Shown piece after piece: positions 1 through 4,634 of a stretch of 5,894 nucleotides of DNA; position 1 is the first letter of the stretch; each line of letters starts with the position of its first letter. The stretch is taken from NCBI GenBank assembly GCA_005884465.1, contig VAZH01000257.1, forward strand, positions 1 to 5,894, given 5' to 3'. The notes beneath the pieces are model-generated. The model had not been told where the DNA came from. It worked only from the letters and a program-made list of their open reading frames with translations, and did no database searches. Source of the stretch: Alphaproteobacteria bacterium. Its GTDB lineage: Bacteria > Pseudomonadota > Alphaproteobacteria > Rhizobiales > Xanthobacteraceae. The position numbers were made by a program, and so were the translations under genes.

Positions 1-570
1 TTTCGGGTTGGCGAGCTTTGCGCCGAGCGTAAAGGCGTTGATGTTGCGCAGCACCTGCGGGATCGGCTTGGCGGCAACGAAGCCGAGCTTGTTGGTCTTG
101 GTCGAGTAACCGGCGACGATGCCGGAAACATGTTGCGCCTCGTCGATGTAGCCGAAATAGCTGCCGGCGTTCTTCGGATCCTTGTCGCTCCACAAGCCGC
201 CGCAGTGCTCGAAGCGAAGTTTTGGAAACTTGTTCGCCATCTTGGTCATGTGCGGATTGTAGTATCCGAACGATGTCGGAAAGAGCAGCGTCGCGCCGTC
301 GAGATTGATCATCGACTCCATCGTCTTTTCGACGGCGTCGGTTTCCGGGACTTTTTCTTCCTCGATCACCTTGAGGCCGAGCATTTTCTTGAGCGCCGCC
401 GCGCCTTGCGCGTGGGCCTGGTTGTAGCCGTAGTCGTCGCGCGACCCGACATAGATGAAGCCGATCGTCGTATCCGCCGCGTGTGCGGAACGCGCGCCGA
501 AAGCGGTGCCGAGGGTGAGCGCGGCGCTTCCCTGCAAGAGATGCCGTCGTGAAATCCTGCCAAAATCCAT
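1..570 (-). CDS. BMP-family (Med/BmpA-like) ABC transporter solute-binding protein, C-terminus cut by window edge
   Basis: The frame is open from an ATG at 570 to the window edge, giving the first 190 residues of a family usually about 350-370 long. Residues 1-31 form a Tat signal: ISRRHLLQ at 6-13, a short hydrophobic stretch, and a likely cleavage after AHA (29-31). The mature protein starts as BMP proteins do, with a beta strand (TIGFIYVGS) then DDYGYNQAHAQG at 45-56. Later come the segment around LLFPTSFGYYNP (95-106) and GYIDEAQHVSGIVAGY (140-155), where family members read YFGRxYExRYLAGIVAG. Family knowledge: these periplasmic proteins bind nucleosides, purines or related ligands for ABC importers, so permease and ATPase genes probably follow beyond the left edge. 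A good ribosome site (AGAGGAG, 577-583) sits 6 bases before the ATG. The divergent amidohydrolase supports a purine/ureide substrate, but the ligand itself is not shown. Family confidence is high, ligand confidence low. Confidence 0.88.
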   Translation of the reverse strand, partial: MDFGRISRRHLLQGSAALTLGTAFGARSAHAADTTIGFIYVGSRDDYGYNQAHAQGAAALKKMLGLKVIEEEKVPETDAVEKTMESMINLDGATLLFPTSFGYYNPHMTKMANKFPKLRFEHCGGLWSDKDPKNAGSYFGYIDEAQHVSGIVAGYSTKTNKLGFVAAKPIPQVLRNINAFTLGAKLANPK

Positions 571-576
571 GGGTTG

Positions 577-583
577 CTCCTCT
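577..583 (-). promoter_or_regulatory. Ribosome binding site of the BMP-family gene
   Basis: On the minus strand this reads AGAGGAG, followed by 6 bases (CAACCC) and the ATG at 570. This strong Shine-Dalgarno match fixes the start just ahead of the Tat signal. Confidence 0.75.
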
Positions 584-608
584 GGCGGATGGACCGCCGC
601 TAATTCGC

Positions 609-631
609 GGCTCCGCCGATCCGGCGGAGCC
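609..631 (-). repeat. Perfect 10-bp inverted repeat with 3-base loop, at the predicted 5' end of the BMP transcript
   Basis: Arms GGCTCCGCCG (609-618) and CGGCGGAGCC (622-631) flank ATC. In RNA this is a very stable hairpin. If the sigma-54 type element at 643-659 is used, transcription starts near 632 and the hairpin occupies about +2 to +24 of the leader. A competing 5-bp stem, GCCGC (596-600) with GCGGC (607-611), overlaps its base, as does GGCGG (584-588) with CCGCC (594-598) nearer the ribosome site. No T-run follows on either strand, so a classic terminator is unlikely. Possible roles are 5' mRNA protection, a leader switch, or a DNA operator. The repeat is seen directly; the function is inferred. 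Confidence 0.7.
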
Positions 632-642
632 CGAAGCTATGT

Positions 643-659
643 CGCAATCTTCATGCCAG
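643..659 (-). promoter_or_regulatory. Candidate sigma-54 (-24/-12) promoter for the BMP-family gene
   Basis: The minus strand reads CTGGCATGAAGATTGCG, against the established sigma-54 consensus YTGGCACGNNNNTTGCW. It matches the invariant GG and GC with exact spacing and also the G after the CAC block. The differences are T for C at the end of TGGCAC and G for the final W. The predicted start is near 632, giving a leader of about 62 bases. Located in a gene-free spacer and pointing at a gene with a good ribosome site, it is more credible than a random match. A score against a genome-wide background was not possible. Confidence 0.6.
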
Positions 660-681
660 AGCCTTTCCAATGAGCATTGTC

Positions 682-694
682 GATCAATACTTTG
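682..694. promoter_or_regulatory. Candidate IHF binding site
   Basis: The plus strand reads GATCAATACTTTG. The established IHF core is WATCAANNNNTTR; all defined positions match except the first (G for W). An A/T-rich run (695-712) adjoins it. It lies about 50-62 bases upstream of the predicted BMP start, between the -24/-12 element and the dyads at 722-750. That is where IHF usually bends DNA so that a distant activator can touch sigma-54 polymerase. The motif is degenerate, so the placement carries most of the weight. Confidence 0.4.
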
Positions 695-721
695 AAATAT
701 ATGATCTATTTACGCTGGTGG

Positions 722-735
722 GTTTCGATCGAAAC
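722..735. promoter_or_regulatory. Perfect 14-bp palindrome, candidate operator or enhancer site
   Basis: GTTTCGATCGAAAC reads the same on both strands. It lies about 90-103 bases upstream of the predicted BMP start and about 205-218 upstream of the predicted amidohydrolase start, within the usual range of upstream activator sites of sigma-54 systems. It shares its last base with a second dyad. I do not recognise it as the known box of a specific regulator. Confidence 0.5.
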
Positions 736-750
736 TTGTGCAGGCACAAG
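735..750. promoter_or_regulatory. Second dyad (7-bp arms) abutting the 14-bp palindrome
   Basis: CTTGTGC and GCACAAG flank a central AG. Arms and spacing suit a dimeric helix-turn-helix regulator. It is not the NtrC type: NtrC boxes run GCAC...GTGC, and here the order is GTGC...GCAC. With its neighbour it makes a 29-base double-dyad block between two divergent genes, so one regulator, or two, could govern both. Confidence 0.5.
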
Positions 751-780
751 GAAGCCCAAAATTTAAGCGACATTTTTGGA

Positions 781-790
781 TTGTATGCAA
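781..790. promoter_or_regulatory. Near-palindrome TTGTATGCAA, possible GntR-type half-symmetric site
   Basis: This is one base away from the perfect palindrome TTGTATACAA, a form commonly seen for FCD-domain GntR regulators of catabolic genes. It is a short site with one mismatch, so chance is a real alternative. No regulator gene is present in the window to support it. Confidence 0.2.
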
Positions 791-843
791 GGGAGTTAAG
801 CAATTCTTGATGCGGCTAGCGCTGTCGGAATCCTGCCGAGCGG

Positions 844-902
844 GAATCCGATCATTTGCCGGCAGGTCGCGCAGGCTTAGGATTTGGGTGATCTTCGGAT
901 TC
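844..902. repeat. Spaced GAATCC repeats upstream of the amidohydrolase promoter
   Basis: GGAATCC occurs at 827-833 and again at 843-849, 16 bases apart. The inverted form CGGATTC at 896-902 pairs with GAATCCG at 844-850 across 45 bases. The set ends just before the -24/-12 element at 913-929. It could be activator binding sites or chance in a biased sequence. Confidence 0.25.
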
Positions 903-912
903 GCAACACCCG

Positions 913-929
913 CTGGCACCGAACTTGTA
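913..929 (+). promoter_or_regulatory. Candidate sigma-54 (-24/-12) promoter for the amidohydrolase
   Basis: The sequence is CTGGCACCGAACTTGTA. Against YTGGCACGNNNNTTGCW it has the complete YTGGCAC block, exact spacing, TTG and the closing A. It differs in C for G after CAC and in T for C of the -12 GC, which weakens it. The predicted start is near 940, about 45 bases before the ATG at 985. Together with the element facing the other way it suggests that both divergent genes answer to sigma-54. Confidence 0.5.
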
Positions 930-984
930 TCGTGGGGCGAGAAGCGCGTGCGCGGATCGGCGCTGCTTTCGGCATTGGAAAAGC

Positions 985-2262
985 ATGAGCGAGATGAAGG
1001 AGCCAGGCGCCGGGCCACGAAACGCGTCTCTCGGCGATGAGATCGTTGGCTGCATCGACGAACTGGCGGCGATCTCCGAAACGCCCGAGCATCTCACGCG
1101 CATCTTCCTTACCAAAGAGCATCGCGCGGCGGCCGACCTTATCCTGAGCTGGATGCGCGATGCCGGAATGCGCGCACATCTCGACGCGATCGGAAATGTC
1201 TGCGGCCGCTACGAAGGCGAGGTTGCGGGCATGCCCTGCCTGATGCTGGGCTCGCATTACGACACCGTTCGCGACGCCGGCAAATGGGATGGTCCGCTCG
1301 GGCTGATCACGGCGATTTCCTGCGTCGCCCAGTTGCACAGAAGAGGAAAGCGATTGCCGTTCGCGATCGAGGTGACTGGGTTCGCCGACGAGGAGGGGGT
1401 CCGGTTCGCATCCACGCTGTTGGGGAGCCGGGCGGTCGCGGGAACGTTCGACGAGAGCGTGCTGGGGGTAAAGGACAGCGCCGGAATTTCGCTGCGCGCC
1501 GCGCTTTCGCAATTCGGCCTCGACCCCGATCATATCGGAGCGGCTGCAAGGACCCGCGGCGAACTGCTTGCCTACCTCGAACTGCACATCGAGCAGGGGC
1601 CGGTGCTGGAAGGCTTGAATCTGCCGGTCGGCGTCGTCACCGCGATCGCGGGCGCCACGCGGCTCGCGGCAAGCCTGACCGGCATGGCCGGCCATGCCGG
1701 CACCGTGCCGATGCCGCTGCGCCGCGATGCGCTGGCGGGCGCAGCGGAATGCATTGTCGCGATCGAGGAATTCTGCCGGACCGGGCAAAGCGGGCTGGTC
1801 GGGACCGTCGGATACATCCACGCCACGCCCGGCGCGACCAATGTCATTTCAGGGCAGGTATCGTTCACCATCGATATCCGCGCGCCTTCCGATGCGCACC
1901 GCAAGCTCGCGGTCGCCGACATTGTTCGAAGAATCGAAAATATCGCCAGGCGCCGCAAGCTAAAGCTGCAACTCGATGTCACCCACGAGAACCGCACCGT
2001 GCCATGCGCGCCGTGGCTCAAGGACCAGGTGTCGGAGGCCATTGCGGGCGAGGGTTTTCGCGTGTTCGAACTGCCGAGCGGGGCGGGGCATGACGGTATG
2101 GCGATGATCGACATTGCCGACGTCGCGATGCTGTTCGTGCGATGCCGTGGCGGCATCAGCCATCATCCGGACGAGCACGTAGACCTGGCCGACGTCGATG
2201 CCGGCGCGCGCGTGTTGCTGCGGCTGATCGAAAATTTTCGCCCGCGGGGTGCGGCCCAATAA
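985..2262 (+). CDS. M20-family amidohydrolase, probably allantoate amidohydrolase (N-carbamoyl-L-amino-acid hydrolase family)
   Basis: The product has 425 residues, close to the roughly 410-420 usual for this family. The M20 metal-site pattern is complete: GSHYDTV with H91 and D93, D102 in KWDGPLG as bridging ligand, E136 (general base) and E137 in FADEEGVRF, H201 in ELHIEQGPVLE, and H393 in GGISHHPDE. The lid/dimer domain has GHAGTVPM (H237), TNVI (N286) and DIRAP (R299), followed by SGAGHDGM (365-372). Members split a carbamoyl or ureido amide; allantoate amidohydrolases release ammonia and CO2 from allantoate in purine breakdown. The SGAGHD and MLFVRCRGGISH segments resemble purine-pathway members, but N-carbamoyl-amino-acid hydrolase or ureidoglycolate hydrolase cannot be excluded. 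The enzyme is cytoplasmic, with no signal peptide. The frame extends up to a TTG at 925, but that overlaps the -12 element. The ATG at 985, with GGAAAAG before it, is preferred; an ATG at 994 is possible. Confidence 0.9.
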   Translation: MSEMKEPGAGPRNASLGDEIVGCIDELAAISETPEHLTRIFLTKEHRAAADLILSWMRDAGMRAHLDAIGNVCGRYEGEVAGMPCLMLGSHYDTVRDAGKWDGPLGLITAISCVAQLHRRGKRLPFAIEVTGFADEEGVRFASTLLGSRAVAGTFDESVLGVKDSAGISLRAALSQFGLDPDHIGAAARTRGELLAYLELHIEQGPVLEGLNLPVGVVTAIAGATRLAASLTGMAGHAGTVPMPLRRDALAGAAECIVAIEEFCRTGQSGLVGTVGYIHATPGATNVISGQVSFTIDIRAPSDAHRKLAVADIVRRIENIARRRKLKLQLDVTHENRTVPCAPWLKDQVSEAIAGEGFRVFELPSGAGHDGMAMIDIADVAMLFVRCRGGISHHPDEHVDLADVDAGARVLLRLIENFRPRGAAQ

Positions 2263-2288
2263 TCAGCGCGCGGATGAGCGCGTGGCCG
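2252..2288. terminator. Possible shared hairpin over two abutting stop codons
   Basis: CGGCC (2252-2256) pairs with GGCCG (2284-2288), and inside it CGCGC (2267-2271) pairs with GCGCG (2278-2282) around GGATGA. There is an unpaired 10-base bulge on one side. It could fold on either strand and spans the stops of both convergent genes. There is no T-run, so it would be at most a weak or factor-assisted terminator. GC-rich DNA makes such pairings common. Confidence 0.25.
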
Positions 2289-3186
2289 AATTCCCCGTTC
2301 GTGCACGTAAAATGGGCGCCGACAGGTTACAGAACGTTTTGACTGCGGCTCTCAGCGATGCGCTGATCAGATCAAGGCGTTCAGCAGAGTTCATCACAAG
2401 CTCTTCCTCGCGATTGATAATCGATCCCGCCTCAAACAGGACAGCCGGCATTTGCGTTCCCTTAAGCACGATAAGTTCGTCGAATCGGTAAACGCCCGCA
2501 TCAGGGTCGATCAGTTTGCGCTGGTATCGGCCCATGATGGGTTGCGTGTACTGACGGGCATATTGTAGGCCTCTGTCCTTCAATTCATTTCCGAGCAGGC
2601 GGCCAAACAGCAAGCTTCTGTCTAGATGGGGATTCTCGTACGAGACGAAAATCGAGTAACCCCTAAATCGGTCGCTGAAATGGCTTTGCTTGCCCTCGAA
2701 TTCCCAGCTCTCCATTAGCGAGTCCGGCACTGAATCGTGATGAATTGAAACCAGGAGATTCGCCGACAAACCGTTTGCCTTGGCAGCGCGGGCAAACAAG
2801 CTCGGCCTTGCGCGGCCGCCTGTAACCAGCAGTACGGTCTTGGTAAAGCCGTCCTCAATCAATCTCCGTTCAAGATACTTGGCCAGCCGGAGATTGAAAT
2901 CGTATTCCGGCACGTTCCTGGCGCTGATAGCACCCGGCGCATCTACTGTGTGCCCGACGTCCAGCACGACGCGAAATTGCGAGCGATCACATGTCGAAGG
3001 TTTGGGCTGGCTCCGGGCCTGCTCTATTTCTTTCGGCCGGGCGGGCTCGACGACTGCCAGGGGCACAATGAGTGACGACAATGCTACGATCGAAGCGGTG
3101 AGCATTCGATGACGGTCGCGCAGCGACAAACGCCTGGCAGCGAACGGCCCAAGCTTACCATACGCTCGATGAAATTTTGTCTTCAT
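2263..3186 (-). CDS. Zinc N-acetylmuramoyl-L-alanine amidase (Amidase_3 fold), exported or membrane-anchored
   Basis: The 307-residue product has a basic N-terminus, a hydrophobic segment at about 29-46 (signal or anchor) and a proline/lysine-rich linker, then the catalytic domain from about 71 to 285. Zinc ligands fit the family: H79 in LDVGHT, E94 in PEYDFN and H149 in LVSIHHDS. The catalytic glutamate is E252 in AVLFEAGSIINREEE. The enzyme would cut the amide bond between MurNAc and the stem peptide in the periplasm, in cell separation, wall turnover or remodelling. No AMIN, SPOR or LysM domain is visible, so it is smaller than AmiC-type septal amidases. The ATG at 3186 is chosen; a TTG at 3225 extends the frame but lacks a ribosome site, and an ATG at 3105 would begin right at the hydrophobic segment. 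G+C is lower than in neighbours (33 of 60 bases at 2341-2400), suggesting a different origin. There is no visible link to the transport or nitrogen genes. Confidence 0.88.
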   Translation of the reverse strand: MKTKFHRAYGKLGPFAARRLSLRDRHRMLTASIVALSSLIVPLAVVEPARPKEIEQARSQPKPSTCDRSQFRVVLDVGHTVDAPGAISARNVPEYDFNLRLAKYLERRLIEDGFTKTVLLVTGGRARPSLFARAAKANGLSANLLVSIHHDSVPDSLMESWEFEGKQSHFSDRFRGYSIFVSYENPHLDRSLLFGRLLGNELKDRGLQYARQYTQPIMGRYQRKLIDPDAGVYRFDELIVLKGTQMPAVLFEAGSIINREEELVMNSAERLDLISASLRAAVKTFCNLSAPILRARTGNSATRSSAR

Positions 3187-3196
3187 TGCTGTACTT

Positions 3197-3225
3197 ATAA
3201 TGGAGACCCCGGCCGAATTGGGCAA
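3197..3225 (-). promoter_or_regulatory. Weak candidate sigma-70 type promoter for the amidase
   Basis: On the minus strand TTGCCC (3225-3220) and CATTAT (3202-3197) stand 17 bases apart, each matching 4 of 6 consensus bases. Transcription would begin near 3190, only a few bases before the ATG at 3186. This would give a nearly leaderless message, in keeping with the lack of a Shine-Dalgarno there. Without expression data it remains a guess. Confidence 0.25.
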
Positions 3226-3367
3226 AATATGAAGATTTAATGCGCAGGCGCAGCGCTGCTTTCGAAACCGTGCCCAGCTCGGCCATGGCGACGAACGTTC
3301 GCATGCGCCTCAGGTCCATACCTTACATACATGTCAAATCGGCATAAAACACTGGAAGAATTATGCA

Positions 3368-3396
3368 TTGGACAACAGATTGGCGGGGGGCATATC
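3368..3396 (+). promoter_or_regulatory. Weak candidate promoter for the ABC operon
   Basis: TTGGAC (3368-3373) and CATATC (3391-3396) are separated by 17 bases. The fit to the alphaproteobacterial housekeeping pattern (CTTGAC, about 17, CTATAT) is partial. It would leave a leader of nearly 190 bases before 3590. Other positions are possible. Confidence 0.22.
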
Positions 3397-3529
3397 CTCG
3401 CACAAGCCTCTGTCAAGGGGGGAAGCGAGGACAAGTCGATCCGGGCGTGATGGTCCTGGCGATGACCGCTGCAATGAGCACAATGACGCCACATATGCGC
3501 TCGCGGCATCGAGATGAGACGCGCTGCCA

Positions 3530-3573
3530 CGCGATCGAATCGGGGAAACGAGGCAGATCGCGCCTGGCGCCAG
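3530..3573 (+). repeat. Inverted repeats in the leader of the solute-binding protein gene
   Basis: CGCGATC (3530-3536) and GATCGCG (3556-3562) form 7-bp arms around 19 bases. The perfect 10-bp palindrome CTGGCGCCAG (3564-3573) follows, ending 5 bases before the ribosome site GGAG (3579-3582). They could shape the mRNA leader or bind a repressor. Both are short, and chance is plausible. Confidence 0.3.
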
Positions 3574-3589
3574 AGTTTGGAGACTCCCC

Positions 3590-4633
3590 ATGAGCTGCTG
3601 CGATGAAACCACCGCCCGCGTACCCGATAGCGAGGTGTCCCGGCGTGCGCTGTTCAAGGGGGCTGCGCTGGTCGCAAGCGTCATTCCGGCGGCGCGACCC
3701 ACCCAGTCCCAAGCTCAGGGCAAGCAGATCAAGCTGGCCTATTGCAGTCAGCTTCTGTGCGGCGTTCCGTACGAGGTCGCGCGATCGGCCGGTTACTTCA
3801 AAAATCAGGGGCTTGATGTGCAGCTCGTCTATACCCGCGGCGGCAACGCCGCGATGCAGGCGCTGGTCGGCGGCGCCGTCGACTACGCTGCCACCGCGTT
3901 GGATGTCGCCATCCAGGCCTATGCCAATGTCGGCGCGGACATCCGCCGCTTTGCGGTCACGGGGCGCCTCCCCCTGTTCGCCGTTGTCACCGCGCCGAGG
4001 ACCGCCAGCCAGATTCAATCGATCAAGGATCTGGAGGGAAGAACAATTGGCGTCTCCGCACTCGGCAATGCCGATCATGCGCTGACGCTATATCTGTTGA
4101 AGCAGGCCGGCGCCGACGCCCAGAAAGTCCAGTTCGCGACCATGGGCGTCAATTTGCTGGAAGCGTTGCGCCAGGGCCAAATGGACGCCGGCGTGGTGCA
4201 AGAGCCGGCTCTGACACTGCTGCAGCGCTCAGGCGCGCGCGTGCTCATGAACGGAATGGACCTTGAAGACGCCAGGCACTATCTCGGCGGTTCCTTCGAA
4301 TTCATGGGCGTCGCGGTACGCGCCAAGGAGATCGAACAGCGCAGGCCGGAAATGGTTGCGCTGACCAAGGCGCTGGCGGATGCACTCAAGGCGCTGCGCG
4401 GGATGACGGGCGAGGAGCTGGTAGCGGCTCTCCCCAAGGAGATGACGACCGGGCTCGACCTCAAGGAGTTTGGCGGCATCATCGTGCACCACCGCGACTC
4501 TCTCTACCCTGAAACGGTAAGCATCGACCTCGAGGCGGCCAGGCGCGTCGAGCAGAGCCTGATCGCCGGCGGCCTCATCAAGTCCGGTGCGAGCATGTCC
4601 GGGCTGCACGACACGACCGTCGCAGGGGGCTGA
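3590..4633 (+). CDS. ABC transporter solute-binding protein, SsuA/TauA/NMT1-like, Tat-exported
   Basis: The product has 347 residues, normal for the family. It begins with a polar stretch carrying a Cys-Cys pair (3-4), then a Tat motif SRRALFKG (17-24), a hydrophobic core and a likely cut after SQA (40-42). The mature protein opens with a strand (IKLAYC), then EVARSAGYFKNQGLDVQLV (62-80), the hallmark helix and strand of the nitrate/sulfonate/taurine/NMT1 family. GGNAAMQALVGGAVDYA (84-100) and the second lobe with DLEGRTIGVS (147-156) follow, then LLEALRQGQMDAGVVQEPA (189-207). It would catch the ligand in the periplasm for the following ATPase and permease. The substrate cannot be read: nitrate, sulfonates, taurine, pyrimidine or aromatic compounds all occur. 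C52 and C57 are the only cysteines of the predicted mature protein and could form a disulfide. GGAG (3579-3582), 7 bases before the ATG, supports this start. Confidence 0.88.
   Translation: MSCCDETTARVPDSEVSRRALFKGAALVASVIPAARPTQSQAQGKQIKLAYCSQLLCGVPYEVARSAGYFKNQGLDVQLVYTRGGNAAMQALVGGAVDYAATALDVAIQAYANVGADIRRFAVTGRLPLFAVVTAPRTASQIQSIKDLEGRTIGVSALGNADHALTLYLLKQAGADAQKVQFATMGVNLLEALRQGQMDAGVVQEPALTLLQRSGARVLMNGMDLEDARHYLGGSFEFMGVAVRAKEIEQRRPEMVALTKALADALKALRGMTGEELVAALPKEMTTGLDLKEFGGIIVHHRDSLYPETVSIDLEAARRVEQSLIAGGLIKSGASMSGLHDTTVAGG
4624..4629 (+). promoter_or_regulatory. Ribosome binding site deciding the TTG start of the ATPase
   Basis: AGGGGG lies 5 bases before TTG at 4635, inside the last codons of the solute-binding protein gene. 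It favours the TTG over an in-frame GTG at 4587, which would add 16 residues unlike any ABC ATPase N-terminus. Confidence 0.6.
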
Positions 4634-4634
4634 A

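Larger units (their letters stand above)
571..984. other. Divergent intergenic control region
   Basis: No coding frame here has a ribosome site or a recognisable product. Reading from the leftward gene, the spacer holds a leader hairpin (609-631), a leftward -24/-12 element (643-659), an IHF-like site (682-694), an A/T-rich run (695-712), a double dyad (722-750), a TTGTATGCAA near-palindrome (781-790), GAATCC repeats (827-902) and a rightward -24/-12 element (913-929). Confidence 0.7.
3187..3589. other. Gene-free spacer between amidase and ABC operon
   Basis: No open frame here has a ribosome site or a recognisable protein. It holds the amidase upstream region, short perfect palindromes GCAGCGCTGC (3250-3259) and CGAACGTTCG (3292-3301), a weak rightward promoter candidate (3368-3396), and leader inverted repeats close to the solute-binding protein start (3530-3573). 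None matches a regulator box that I know. Confidence 0.6.

Noticed and set aside
130..552. Open frame of 140 codons on the plus strand
   Set aside because: It lies antisense to the BMP-family gene, which has a clear Tat signal, family motifs and ribosome site; the plus-strand translation is arginine-rich and resembles nothing.
609..631. Intrinsic terminator
   Set aside because: The stem is strong but no T-run follows on either strand, and it lies in the leader of the leftward gene.
735..750. NtrC enhancer box
   Set aside because: NtrC sites run GCAC...GTGC; this dyad has the halves in reverse order, so only a generic dyad is claimed.
877..1821. Long open frame on the minus strand (314 codons)
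   Set aside because: It is a shadow of the amidohydrolase produced by GC-rich codon use; the composition is low-quality with many Arg/Gln/His and no motif, while the plus frame carries a full catalytic pattern.
1284..2093. 269-codon open frame on the plus strand in another frame
   Set aside because: It overlaps the catalytic part of the amidohydrolase and reads as Arg/Gly/Ala-rich nonsense.
3475..3495. Other sigma-54-like strings before the ABC operon (near 3352-3366 and 3454-3470)
   Set aside because: The GG to GC spacing is off by one base in each, which sigma-54 does not tolerate well.
3363..3593. Small frame of 76 codons in the spacer before the ABC operon
   Set aside because: It has no ribosome site or recognisable sequence and runs into the start of the solute-binding protein gene.
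3413..4078. 221-codon frame on the minus strand
   Set aside because: It is antisense to the solute-binding protein and has no domain or start signal.
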